DNA of 64,000 bases from Gyromitra esculenta (Eukaryota > Ascomycota > Pezizomycetes > Pezizales > Discinaceae): assembly GCA_038503075.1 (NCBI GenBank), contig JBCAML010000004.1:1199149-1263148 (forward strand). The letters run 5' to 3'. This document shows, piece by piece, positions 1-12,624 of this stretch (the first letter of the stretch is position 1; each line of letters begins with the position of its first letter). The notes under the pieces are model-generated. The model was not told where the DNA came from and ran no database searches. It saw only the letters and a list, made by a program, of their open reading frames with translations. A program made the position numbers and the translations under genes.

Positions 1-1184
1 CCCTTGTTAGCAGGTCCCGTTAGCTGGCTGGATCGCACCGGTATTCTTTCCGCTCACAATAATCCCTCCGATCGATTAAGAAAAATGCTCTGTCACGCGC
101 AAGGGGTTTGGGCTTTATGCTGAAGTTATGTGTTAGGGTTAGGGCTGAGATTAAAGCGGTAATGTTTGATCAATCGCCAGCACGTGTGATCTCAAGGGGC
201 ATTAGAATCTTCATAGTGGGAAGGCTACATGTGTTTACACTTTTGTTTTCATTATGAATTGCTTCTAGCTAGATTTCTGTTGTAAAAGCTACCAATTAAT
301 GCTACTGACGTTCAATCTCTCTTTACTTGAGGATTGAGAATATCGCGAGTCCTACTTGTTTAAATTTAGGTTTTTAGAACCCTGGAGAAGTTTCGGTTCT
401 CCACAACTATATTCCCCATTCTTTCCCCACCGTGTTGTGCCACCTTGGCCTTCCAAATAAAGTTCGTTATATAACTCTAACCCCGCTTTTTTCTTCAATC
501 GAGGCAAGTATATTTGCCTCTCTTAACACTTGAGATGCGTGAGTGACATATGTCCAGAGGGCTAGAAATACGTCCTGCATATAGACGGGTAAGTAAAGTG
601 GTGGATGTTTGATCACGTCGGTGGTTTGTCGGTGACTTGGCGTCTCTAATATTGATTTCTGTATGCTTTTGAGGCTCGTGCAAGTTTCCACGCCCATCAA
701 CGAAAATCTCTTATCCAGAATTATAGTTTTCGATGCAATACAGGAGACGCGGCATGGATAAAAACCTAGTTAACTCGCCGAAATTTCGCCGTACCGAGTT
801 CTCGGACATTCTTCGGGATATCTCGCAAATGTATTGGTTGGATAGGTTGCTGTCCTGGGTTTTGAGACCCCTTGGCCAATGATGTGCAAGAATGAAGGGT
901 GTAGATCATGCCGGGAGAAGTGGTTCTATGACCCCCCCCGGATTTGTATTTATGCATATTTCTGCGGTGAACAACTTTACACTTCAATCGGAACACTCAC
1001 GGCTTTGCGGAGGCCTTTTCACGAGAAATAACATCGTTGGCGATTTTCGGACCACGGTAACTTCCGCGAAGGGCTCAAGAGGAGAGGAGAGAATTCACAG
1101 TTAAAACAGCACTGGGCCCCAACAACCAATTCCGTGAAGGCAGTAATTGAGGGCAGCGCCGCGGACATCTCTGAAAGCGTCATC
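1..1184. other. Intergenic, upstream of the GH31 gene
   Basis: No open frame here looks coding. The last few hundred bases before 1185 are the presumed promoter and 5' UTR of the glucosidase. Two adjacent TTAGGG units occur near 131-147, too few to call a telomeric tract. Nothing else recognised. Confidence 0.5.
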
Positions 1185-4100
1185 ATGCACACACTTCACA
1201 CTATTTCTCTACTGTTTGCTGCTGCTGCTGCGGCCGGCTTGAAACCCGTGTCTACGCTCGAAGCCCGGGCACCTGATTTGGACTCTTGTCCTGGATACAC
1301 AGCGAAGAACGTCATCAAAACGGGGTCAACGCTCACAGCAGAGCTTGTTCTTGCGGGGAAGGGGTGCAACATTTACGGTGCAGATATTGCTGAATTGCGG
1401 CTGGAAGTTAGCTATGATGGCGGTATGTTATGTCCCTCGCAACACATTCGCACGTGCCAAAGGATACAGACAGGACTGCTGCTTACATAACTTCTTCGCT
1501 ACCCCAGATTCCCGCATCCATGTCAAAATTTTAGATCCGAATAATAAGCGATATGAGGTACCTGACGCTATTTTCCCTCGTCCAGCGAGCAACGCTGCTC
1601 CATCCTCCGGATCCCATATCCGCTTTGATATCAAGGAATCCCCATTCTCGTTTCAAATCGTGAGAAATTCCAATGGCGAGAAATTGTTTGACACCACAGG
1701 GCACCCCCTTATTTTCGAAAACCAATATCTTCGACTCAAGACGAACCTACCTCCAAAAGCAAATATCTACGGGCTCGGCGAGCATGCCGAAACTCTCCGA
1801 TTGGATACAGTCAACACTACTAGAACCATGTGGGCGAGGGATGCCGGGATTCCAAAGAATTCCAATCTTTATGGTGTCCACCCAATATACTTAGAACACA
1901 GAACTAGCGGGAGCCATGGTGTTTTCTTGCTCAACTCGAATGGGATGGACATCAAAATTCGTGAAACTAACACTACCTCGTTGGAATATAACGTCATCGG
2001 TGGAATTCTCGACTTTTATTTTTTCGCTGGCCCAACGCCTGCAGATGTGTCTCGCCAATATGCACAGGTTGCAGGCGTTCCGATAATGACACCATACTGG
2101 AATTTAGGTGTAAGTGATCTGCACGGCAACCCCCCCAAAATCCCCTATGAGGTTTTAGTTGCTAACTCAGTGTTCCAGTTTCACCAATGTGTAAGTAGTA
2201 ATCACACAGAATTTCCCAAGTATAGGAGAGTTTTTTCTCACGCTGAAAAAAAAACCTGTAGCGCTGGGGATACCGTGATTGGTTCGACCTCGCGGAAGTT
2301 ATCTCGAACTATAGCAAAGCTGAGATCCCCCTAGAAACCATGTGGACCGATATTGGTAAGCTAGTAGTCGCTTATCAAGTTACCCGAACCCTATGAAATA
2401 AAATAAAACTGACCACTCTTTATTTGTATAAGACTATATGAATAACAAATCGACCTTTACGCTTGATGAGGGTAACTTCCCGCTTGAGCGTGTACGCGAA
2501 ATTGTGGATTACCTTCACACTCACGACCAGCATTATGTCATGATGTTGGACCCTGGGGTGGCACATAGGGACTACCCGACTTTTAATCGAGGTGTTGAAG
2601 ACGGCATTTTTCTAAAAGAGAGTAATGGTTCGATCTACAAAGCTGTTGTCTGGCCAGGAATTGCTGCATATCCAGATTTTGTTAGTATCACATGGGAAAA
2701 AGAATGTGTTCAATATCAAACAGCACTAATCCCTCTGACAACAGATGCACCCAAATGTCACCAGATATTGGAGTAATGAGTTTGAGCTGTTTTTTAATCC
2801 TGAAACGGGTGTAGATATTGACGGACTGTGGATTGACATGAACGAGCCTAGCAACGTGAGTAAAATAGAAAAAAAAACCCCTAGCAATGTGGTACAAGAA
2901 GGGTTCACGCAGTTTGCTTACAAAATACTGGTGTTTTGTAGTTCTGTGATTATCCTTGCGTTGATCCTGAACAGACAGCAATCGACCGTGGAATGCCACC
3001 GCTAGCTCCTCCTGTCAGAGAACCTCCTCGCAAGATACCTGGGTTCCCAGGTACGGGGTCAAAGGCCAAGCGCCAAGCAATTAAGGGAGAAAACTTAACC
3101 GATCCCCCATATGCTATTGCGAACGGTTTCCCCAGCGGTATTTCAGCCAAAACCGCAAGGACAGATGTGAGTACAAAAAAATTGGACCAATTCTCAATTT
3201 CTCGCGACCTCATAGCTAACTTGTGACCATGAAGCTCGTCCATTATAACGGTATTACAGAATACAATGCACATAACCTTTATGGAACTGGTGAGTTTTTC
3301 AAGCCTATGAAGCGTTGACGGGCGAATTAGTCGGCCCGCTAACTCCTGCTTTTAAACTTAGCCATGGGTATTGCTTCTCGGGAGGCTATGCTGTCACGTC
3401 GTCCTGGGTTGCGACCAGTTATTATCAGTCGAAGCACTTTCGCCGGTGCTGGTGCCAAGGTTTGTAACATCTCACAAATTATATACGTTTTTTTTTTTTG
3501 CTACAGTCTGATAATGTGAGCTCGACAGGTGTCCAAATGGCTTGGTGATAACGATTCCACCTGGGAACACTAGTAAGTCCAGACTCTCAGCCTTGCCCTA
3601 AAAAAGAAAAAAAGAAAACAGTCTTGAGTGATTCATGCTCACATTACATTTATGAAAAGCCGAGACTCGATCGCCCATATGCTCGGGTTTGTGAGCATCT
3701 ATCAAATTCCCGTCGTTGGGTCTGATGTACGTGAGATCTTCTAAAACTTCCCTCCCCGGTAAAGATTTATCAACTAGAGCTAACCTGGACCTAGGTTTGC
3801 GGGTTTGGTGGCAACACTACCGAGACTCTTTGCGCACGATGGGCTTGTCTAGGGGCTTTCTATCCCTTCTACCGAAATCACAATGTTATAGACTCGACAG
3901 TACCTCAGGAGTTTTATCGTTGGGAATCTGTCGCGAAAGCCGCGAGGAAATCTATTGATATTAGGTACCGTTTGCTCGACTACATCTACACCGCATTGCA
4001 GAAACAACACATCGACGGCACACCCGCCCTGAATCCGCTCTTCTTCGCGTATCCCCAAGACGAGAAGACATATGGAATTGATATGCAGTTCCTGTATGGT

Positions 4101-4661
4101 GCGTCGGTGTTGGTTTCTCCAGTGACCGAGGAAAACGCTACTAGTGTGGACATCTACCTCCCGAAGGACATCTTTTACGAGTTCGAATCATTTGCCCCTG
4201 TCCAGGGCAATGGCCAGATCATCACTCTCTCGGATGTCGATTTTGATTCGATACCTCTTCACATCAAGGGTGGCGCCATACTCCCTATGCGCGTGGAAAG
4301 CGCTATGACAACTGCCGAACTACGAAAGAAGGACTTTGAGTTGGTGGTTGCCCCGGGGACCGACAACAGAGCATCCGGCACACTCTACCTCGACGACGGC
4401 GTTTCTATCGAACAAAAGGCAACGATTGACGTTTCATTCGAGTATTTCCGTGGCGTGCTCCAGACAACAGGGCAATTCGGATTTGACCCCAAGATCAGCA
4501 TCAAGGCAGTAAAGTTCCTGGGCGTCGAGAAGAAACCTCGGACGATACATATCAACGATAGGGCAGTCAAGGATAGTGATGTCACGTACGACGGAATAAC
4601 GAAAGTTCTTGTGGTTGCCACAACTTTGCCTTTGACCCAGGGTTTCGTGGTAAAGTTGTAA
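1185..4661 (+). CDS. agdC: Secreted GH31 alpha-glucosidase, AgdC type, 12 exons
   Basis: Hydrolyses alpha-glucosidic bonds outside the cell (GH31). Exons: 1185-1422, 1508-2109, 2179-2190, 2262-2355, 2433-2680, 2745-2855, 2942-3166, 3235-3289, 3362-3459, 3529-3572, 3660-3726, 3795-4661; 886 aa, normal for the family. All introns have GT..AG ends and the frame is kept throughout, so the gene is intact although it looks broken in single frames. Residues 1-20 form a hydrophobic, alanine-rich signal peptide. The nucleophile motif WIDMNE lies near residue 430 and the acid/base motif WLGDND near 568. The proline-rich linker ([14 protein letters not shown]) after the nucleophile is what points to AgdC, an alpha/beta-glucosidase, rather than a starch-specific enzyme; that subfamily call and the symbol are from memory. 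Start 1185 is preferred over 1134 because it begins directly at the signal peptide. The third exon is only 12 nt (FHQC). Confidence 0.9.
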
Positions 4662-7027
4662 AAATTGTTCAAGCCAATGAGAAGCGTACACGAGAGTACA
4701 TATAGTAGAAATAACGTTCCGAATCTTTCCTATTTTATGACGAATACAATTGATTGAGTGCCACCTTATTTTTCCTCTTCTGTGTATGTGCATGACGACT
4801 CGAAAATATCAAAGTTGGAGTGAAGGGGGATAGAGAGAGAAAAAAAATATTTTTGTTTACTTGGAGTCGTTCCGATAGGCACTTGCCAAAAATGGAAATT
4901 CCTGCAGGAGATTCACTGATACGAGTGATTATTTATGACTCCGTGACCACATAAGCATGGAGCGAACCCCGCAGTTGTGGGGGGGTGCGGGCAAAAGAAT
5001 TCCAAGCGCCGGTCCCCCTCCACAACCACCCTCTTTGGCTACGACAGATCCGGGAATGACACCCGAGGTGTGACTTTGGCTTGTGCGTAGGTTTCTTTCT
5101 CTTGCCTTTTGAGCAGCAGCCGGTATTTCCCATAAACATTGTCGAGGAGAACTGGGATTGACCAACCGCATAGAACAAGAGAGGCATGGTGGGCCAGCCC
5201 ATCAACATTCCCAATCCCTTGAGAAGCAGAGAGGGATTTATGTATGCGCTGCATTTGGGCGGTGTGGTTGAAAGTGGCTCGACCCGCGAAATCCCTGAAC
5301 TGAAAGTGTTTTTTTTCTAGGAGGGGGGCTACTCTATATGTACTTATTAGGAGGGTACTGGTACTTTCGTCTACATAGCGAAACGTCAGCCCAATTTCGG
5401 GAAAATATGTGATTGGAGGGGACCCCAGTCAGACTCTCTCGCTACCGACAGTTGATGCTATTTTCATGTGATCTTGCTAATAAAAAAGCCATCGATCACC
5501 GTTACGAATGTACAGGTAGGTACCTATGTACCTTTCTGCAAGGCCCGCAGGAAAATATTTTCGCCGAGGTACGTACCGAAGTTAGTCCGAAATGCCGCAT
5601 CTGCTCCGCTAGACTGTCCATTCATAGCGTCGCTTGCAGCTGCACCCAGCGGTGCAACGGTGATCAATGTGCACAGGCGTTAGGTAGAGCATGATAGGGA
5701 GAGAGGGAGGGAAGGTGGTGGTGGTGGTGGAGGAGGTACTTTACAAACAAACACTCGGATTTTCAGGAGCGTTCATCCAAGATTTCTGACGCGGTTGGCC
5801 TGGCGAGAGAGCGCGAACAGCTAGCTATACTATACTCATGTGGAGTAGCAAGACTCTGGACTCTGGACTCTGAATTGGACCTGGACCTGGACCTGGACCC
5901 TGAACTGTCGGTCGTGCCGGTTATTCACTTACGCTGCACAGATCAGCTTGGAGCAACCAACCACCATTCCAGCAGTCCAGCCATCCATCTATCCAGCCAG
6001 CCTCAGAGAATCTCGACGTTAAGCCGAAAATCAAGGTGAAAACAGCGAGGTCTGGGCGTAGATTGTACCCCTTTCGGTTTTCGGTTAATAATCCTGGCTG
6101 CTTGCTCGCCCACCGCCTCCGTATACGCCATGTCTAGCACACACTGAGGGCTGCGCAAAAACACCTAGTACACTACACCCTCACCACCCATCACCTTACT
6201 GCCGTCCAACCAATATATTTCGAATCCCTCGAGGTGAAAGATGGTCGAGGGGCCAGTGGTGCCAGAAGGCTTCTGAGTGGACTTATATATATCATCGACG
6301 CACGCACGTACATTGCATATCTCCACTGTTCCCCCCCCCCCGTTGCGTGAAAACTAGCTAGCACTTGTTTATCTCCTCCGCTCACCCCCCCCAGTACTCT
6401 TGTCTGATAGCTGTAGGTACTATAGGAGATCTCTGTGCAGCTTGCAACCTTCACGCTGGTATCAGGTCCTCATGTCAAATAAGAATTGAAGACCGGCCCC
6501 AGCTAGGATCAGCAAGCATGCGAGATGCATCCCCACTTGCGCTTGCTTGATCAATATGTGCTCTACCATCCCTCTCAAGTCCCTTGGGGACAACAATTCA
6601 AAACGCAATATGCATCAAATATTAGGAGGGGTTAGCCTAGGTATGCCAGAAAAAAATCAAGGATGGGGTTAGATTATAGTAGAAAATCTACGGGCCCTTT
6701 GAAACGGAACCAATAGTCAATCCTCACGTTGCTGGATCGTTTTTTTAATTTTCTAAATTAATTTCCGAGTGTGTCTTTTCCGTGTCCTTTCCGGTAACTG
6801 GAGCGCTCGATATTTCGGCCGGACCGTAGGTCGGCCTTATCGAGGTGATACAAAGCAAGCGTGCTGCAGGCTTGGTGGGGCCGGCATCTCCCTGGGCAAA
6901 TTTACAACAGTTCATAGATTACGTACGGCGCGAGTAGCCTCATCATCAAGGTCATCCTCTCCCCAAAGATATATCTTGTCGACATCCGCCGAAACGAAGA
7001 GAGCCATCCAACGTATCCTCATCGACA
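4662..7027. other. Long intergenic region between GH31 and the Zn2Cys6 gene
   Basis: About 2.4 kb without a convincing gene. It holds GT- and AG-rich low complexity near 5710-5735, short tandem repeats near 5850-5905, C-runs near 6330 and 6385, and a pyrimidine-rich stretch. A long leader is common for fungal regulator genes. One GGCTAA (XlnR-type) hexamer lies on the minus strand near 6632, which could be chance. Confidence 0.5.
5850..5905. repeat. Short tandem repeats GGACTCT and GGACCT
   Basis: Three tandem copies of a GGACTCT-like 7-mer run straight into about four copies of GGACCT. Simple sequence, probably from slippage, in the presumed upstream region of the Zn2Cys6 gene. Confidence 0.7.
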
Positions 7028-8046
7028 ATGATTTCACTTCACGGTACCAGCTCCAGAGTTACGAGTCGCAAAAGCACGGCCACGAGACAGAGAGTCTCGA
7101 GAGCCTGTGATCGATGCAACCAGCTTCGCACCAAGTGCGATGGCCAAAGCCCTTGCGAACATTGCGTAGGTACGGAGTTACAATTTTTTTTTCGACAGCT
7201 TTTTCTTAAAAAAAATTATAGCTAACAATCATCATTAGTGTTCGGCCTAGATTGCGAATACAAGCGCGAACAGAAAAAGCGTGGCAAGGCTTCGAACGCA
7301 TTCCTCTCGAGACAGAAGCGCCCATCCGTTAGCAACTCCTTGACTATGGATGGATCGCAAACTCCCATTCGCAACCCTCCATCAATGATAAATACGTCTG
7401 CATCTTCCTCTTCAGCCGACAGCAGCGCCGCCAGCTCGCCTAGTTCTTTGCCTCCATCGCCGTTATTCAGTATTGAATCTCAGGATGATAAACTGGACCC
7501 TCGGTTGCAATTCGTGCGCAATTCCATATCACTCCCAAACTTATTTGATCTTAACTAACTTTTTTTTTTTTTTGAAAGATCAAGTCTGAAGCCAGCGAGA
7601 GCTACTTTTCTAGTAATTTCTACTACAACAAAAACCCAGACGCTATGTCGATGCCAGAGCATCGCCCAAGCTTCGATGATTCGGACTCGAGCAACTTCAT
7701 GCTTCAGCCATGGGGTAATCGATTTGCTGATGTCTACGACCAATCGAAAGCATACCCATCGGGCGTCATCCCGATAAGTTCCACAAACAGCCAACACTCG
7801 CCATATGTGCCTCTTTGCGCCAGTTGTCATGTCAACCCTTCATCGAGATTATATCCCGCGTCAATGTTCTGGCTACCTAACTCTTGCCCATTTCCATACC
7901 CATGTCAAACTTCACCCGGTGCGATTATGGAGGAAGAGGGGAGTTTTGATTTCGGACCAGGATCATCGGAAAGGGGGGATGAGCTGGAAGTCATGGGGCT
8001 AAGCATAGATGATCAAGGAATGGGGAGCAGAAAAGGAAGCCTATAA
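7028..8046 (+). CDS. Short XlnR-like Zn2Cys6 DNA-binding protein
   Basis: Exons 7028-7169, 7239-7513, 7579-8046; 294 aa. The zinc cluster spans exons 1-2 with spacing CX2CX6CX5CX2CX6C, starting at [15 protein letters not shown]; a basic [11 protein letters not shown] stretch follows. This zinc-cluster sequence is the type seen in the xylanase regulator XlnR/XYR1. Intron 1 has a clean GCTAAC branch site; intron 2 has CTAAC, 13 T and AAAG. After the DNA-binding part comes a serine/proline-rich linker and an acidic C-terminus. XlnR proteins are about 900 aa with a large fungal-specific domain; nothing like it is seen here, nor in the 1 kb downstream. It may be a truncated paralog or a short DNA-binding protein. 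The start is uncertain because the frame stays open upstream of 7028. Its place next to a glycosidase suggests a carbohydrate role (inference). Confidence 0.7.
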
Positions 8047-8269
8047 TTATTACTTTTGCTCCCTTTTTATTTATTTTTTTCATTTGTCAAAAAAGTGTGG
8101 TTATAAGGAGTTCCGGAGAGAGAGATATATTAAGGTATGTCAGACAGACTGCTGCTGGCGGAAGTTTTTATTAGACATTCATCACTGTATTGTACATACA
8201 CCATTTTCTTTTCTTTTTGTATTTATAATTATTTTTTTTGTCTTCATTAGCGACTATATAGAGTGAAAA

Positions 8270-8275
8270 AATAAA
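8270..8275 (+). terminator. Poly(A) signal AATAAA
   Basis: A perfect AATAAA 224 bases past the Zn2Cys6 stop codon, in a T-rich 3' region. Plausible polyadenylation signal. Confidence 0.4.
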
Positions 8276-11200
8276 GGATACCTTCACAGTTTAACACTAT
8301 TCCACTATTCTACGTATTGATGATCCTCGAGTTTGGTCGACGTGGAAAGGTACGGGGTAGATGCAAAACCTACCTACTTGCTATATTGAACTTATGTTAC
8401 GAACTATGTTTGATATATTAGGCTAAGTGTCGAACAGGAAACGGGGTACTGTTTCTCAATTCCTGAATCAGAAGTGCTGAATGGTAGATTATGCGGAAAT
8501 CCGAGTGATGAATGAACGAAATGGCTAATTTTCATCCCCTAGGTATCTCTCAGCCATGTACAGCGTGATTTCAGATCAGCCCGCAGAATATAGTGTCTTG
8601 GTATACCTGTACAAAGAGAAAGCAGCTAGAGGTGCGCATGTCGACATCACAAACGCCAAGGCAATACTTGATAGCTGAGTACAGGTAATGTAAAAAAAAA
8701 CTTATCCAAGAAATATATATTCCTGTTTGCTCCCCCAAGACTTTGGACTTGCGCTGTAGCTTACTCAAAGGCACTTCAGAGGAGATACGGGATCACCCCA
8801 CATCACTCGATAAGGGAAGAGAAAGCGAGAAACGGATGGAAACAATGCGCAATAGTCATCACGCATAAGAAAAAAAATTGGCTGATATTTTGTGCCCGTA
8901 CCGCTAGTATTGGATCCATCCTGGCGTGATTTCTGGATAGACTATTCCAGTGAAGGAATTTTGGTGAAGTGTGGGCGACGTACCTGATGAGCATCAAATC
9001 AAAAACCTGCTGTTAATTACTGTCGAGACCAATGATTGTAGTGAAGAAACCCCACCCCCGCCGGAGATAACTGAAAGCATGCCCGAAAGAACCCGTAGAG
9101 GGGCCTATTGTGCACACCCTTAACTATCACCCGCCTCTTCCGCCCGAACCCACCATCTCATCAAGCCTACCGGCGGCCTTGCCAACAAAGAAAAACCCGC
9201 TGAATCCATCATGTTCCTGCTTGTTCTGGGTCTCTGAGACGAGTTGCATGTTTATTGGGGGAAGAGGGGGGTGTAGTGCAAACAAAAAAAGGTCTCGACC
9301 GATAGTGAGTTTCTGACGACGAATCGTCGGAGCATGACTCCTTCCACTACTAGGCCTCCAAACTACTTCTCTGCATCATGTCAAACTCCCTGTAGCACAC
9401 TTCTTCTCGTACCTCTTCCCAAGCCTGCGGCGTTGCGTGGATCCCCCTTAAACAGGCTTAGAACAATAGACTCATGTAGATGCAACGCGAAGGCACGAAG
9501 TGATGAAATGCATTTTCCCCCTAAGAAAAATTATACGGGGCCGTTTCCCCGGGTTTTGGATGAAGTCGATGAGTTGTTGCAGTGAAGCTAGTTAGTTAGT
9601 TGCGAAGCTCTGAGTAAGAAAGAGCGCAAGAAAATGCAATCACGCAAAACAGACCCCAATGAGGTATACATCTCCTGGAATAGGAAGTGAATTCTCGTTC
9701 ACGGTTTCTATTTTAGTCTTCTATCACAGAAACACTCTGTTTTTTATTTCTCGCATGTTCGAAAACAGGTACATGAAATATCTCCAACTTTTTATTGTTT
9801 GTCTCTCTATTACTCGCCCCTAAAACGAGGTTCGCTGAATCCTTATCGGCTATTCTTATCAATTTCAGGGGGATATGCTGGCCACGCTGGCAATTTCTTA
9901 CTATTCCAGGCCTATTTTGCCGGATTTCTCGAGGACAGAACCGTTGATTTGCTATCTTTTTTTCTTTCCTGTTTAGGTTTTTTTTCGCTTGTCCTTAATC
10001 GCCTTTCCCATTGCTTCTGCATCAGCGCGTTTACGTTTGACACTTCGAGTCTATGATGTGCCAGTCACTGCATGTGAGGGAGCAACGGGCCGTGAGTTTC
10101 CCCGGGCTTTTTTTTGTACTTTCCTTATCTCTGTTCCATTAATTTCTTCCCTGGGTTCGTCCCTTTTAGCTGTATATTTTTAGACTTTTCGGATTTCCAT
10201 CTCAAAACGCCCGCCTCTTCAGCGAAGATTTTCATCTCATTTCCTTCTGGTATCTATTTCGCTCTAGGTACGTACAGCCTTGTACATACGTTGGCATTCA
10301 GCTCCAAAAAAAAATTCGAGCCCACACCAGTTTACCATACTTTCTCGTAAGCCATAGACGCACGCTAAAATTGTTTGAATCCCAATGCACGGCACAGTTG
10401 CTGTCTGTATCAGGCACGCACACGCACGCACCAAGATAACATTTCAGCACACATCCATATCTCAGAAGAGTTAAACGGTAAGCTTGATTCCAGCCCTTGG
10501 GTTAAGGCAAGGTCGCTCTCACGTTATGCAATCTGCACTGGAACGGAACACTTGTTTTGATTTTAAACGCGGGAAAAAAAATCAGGTCAATAAGAATCCT
10601 TAGACGTTTCCATGCACCACGCCCAACACCATAACTACCTCTGATGATAACACCTGCTTCAAGTCTGAAATGAGCTAAAATTCTTCCGTTCACCGAGTGG
10701 CTCCCCTTGGCTACGGTAGTGACACATCATGCACCAAAATCAGCCGTCAGATGTTGCCAAGCTGCTTATGGAGGAATCAGGGCATGGAGCTGGGGGAAAC
10801 AGCTGTCAAGGTTGAACAGGACTACCTGACCCCGCATCCTCTTCTTTAGCCTCTGCCGATCCCCGCTTGCTTGGTAATATTCACGTTCCCGAGCTTCGGC
10901 AGCAACCGACGCCGTTTAGTTCTCTAGGTAAACAAAAGACAGTGAAGGTCTACCGGCCGAACCCATTTGAGGCATAGTCAGTCACTCGCCGTTCTAACGC
11001 ACAGAATGCCGTAAAAGTGATCTTGCTGCCTCATTATCATGGGCCTGCTGGATGTATCAATATCCCCCGCTTAGTTTTTCTGTATATTGTATGATGCGTT
11101 TCTCCCCAAATTTCTGCTGGAATCACAGAGCTTTAGATCACATATCGATCTCCAAATTTCTCTACAGCGTATGCTGTGCTCCCAAATCTTACCGATTCAG

Positions 11201-12563
11201 AAGTCGGAGCATATATCCGTCGGCAAGATGACTTATGAACGACGAGGCTTGCCTCGGGAACCTCGGGATAACCTTATGATAAGTCCTGAAGTGCATTGAT
11301 TCTTGCCTCAAGATCAGAGGATGAACCCCTGTATAATCGAGGCAAGTGATTGGCCATTGAAGGCCAATGATCCGGCCAAGGTACGCCTTATGGAATATAT
11401 TTCCGCCGGCCGAGACACCTCATGAATTGTATCACGACCCTGATATCTCTAACCTGTACCTTGGGAGTCATGATGGATAACGACCTTGGTCCGCCAAAAT
11501 TTGGCCGAGGAACTCGTCATGAAACCTCGCTCTGGGTTCATTTTAGTAGAAAATCGCTTGGATTTAGTGCGACTGATTTAAAATTTGAACCCGAAATTTG
11601 AACCCCTGACATCCCGCGAAGGAATTTTCCTAATTACACAATTTCGATCACGATCGTGCGCAAGCGAGTTTTCTCCGCATATCCCATCTCTTCCCCACGA
11701 TTTCGATTGGGCTCCTCCGGCAGCGCTGAGGCACCCCGGTTCTGAATCAGCTCTCGCCTCGGTTCCTTCCCGCGGCCCGCTCGATACCGGCGTTATTTAT
11801 GCCGGCCAGTATGCAATATAATGATCCAGCCCAAGCCGTTACACTGAATACCGGGCCAGATCTCACACCCCGATTCACGTGCTGTGTCTTCATGCGCCGT
11901 ATACGTGGTTTCAAAGTACCTAGCTGCTGTATATACCGTAAACAGAACGACATCAATGCACTGTCTAGATCTCGCCATTGATAGTTGTTCCGATGTACTG
12001 CGTGGATATCTGGCCTGTAGCTATATTCGGTAGTCCTAGGCAGTATAAGCACTGAGTACATGTGACGATGGGTTCAACCTCCGGTGCAAACGGTCCTTGA
12101 TAGTTCTCGAATATATTGGAAGCACTGCAGCCGAATAGTCTCAGATTTAGATGCAAGGCGTCAATATAGCTACCTCAACTCATATCTCATCGTGGATGTT
12201 TAGTAATTTCATCCATTTTCCAATAGAACACATCTTCAAATCCGATTATCGCGCGGTCCTCGATGCACTTTTCTTTTCCGGGTGAAACAATCTGCCTGCA
12301 TGAAGATTCTGAGAGGTATAGTCCGAGCTATATGTTATTAAGAGATCGTGGTGCTCTGTAGTAGGCCGGAAAAACCACGAAGTTGTGAAATAGCATTCCT
12401 ATATCATGGCGAAATAACTTTGACAAGAAATAGGCCCGTGAATTTTTGGCTAGATCGACATAATACTCCGGGGTAAGAAGTCTAAAGATAGCATATGTCG
12501 TAATTCTACTGCAAGAGAGATAAGTAAGTTACGGTGGGCGTGATAGAGAGTGGTTGTCCTCAT

Positions 12564-12622
12564 GGTGAGGGTTTGTTTGATGAAGGTCACGGGTGAGGGT
12601 CTGTTTGATGAGGAAGGTCACG
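12564..12622. repeat. Two-copy tandem repeat, about 28-31 bp unit
   Basis: GGTGAGGGTTTGTTTGATGA followed by AGGTCACG is repeated immediately with one substitution and a 3-base insertion. It abuts the left end of the outer mobile element at 12625. Confidence 0.75.
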
Positions 12623-12624
12623 AG

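Larger units (their letters stand above)
8047..12624. other. Gene desert
   Basis: About 4.6 kb with only short, unconvincing open frames. T-rich stretches occur at 9950-10200. Around 11220-11560 there is a GC-richer block with repeated CTCGG/CCGAGG and GGCCAA motifs that may be an old repeat remnant; no termini found. Confidence 0.4.

Noticed and set aside
130..150. Interstitial telomere sequence
   Set aside because: Only two TTAGGG units, easily chance in AT-rich DNA.
1185..4661. GH31 gene disrupted by frameshifts
   Set aside because: All breaks coincide with introns; the spliced product is 886 aa and continuous with family blocks.
6630..6640. XlnR-binding site GGCTAA upstream of the Zn2Cys6 gene
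   Set aside because: A single hexamer in 2.4 kb is expected by chance.
11220..11560. LTR or transposon remnant
   Set aside because: Repeated CTCGG/GGCCAA motifs give a repeat-like look, but no terminal repeats, duplications or coding remnants could be shown.
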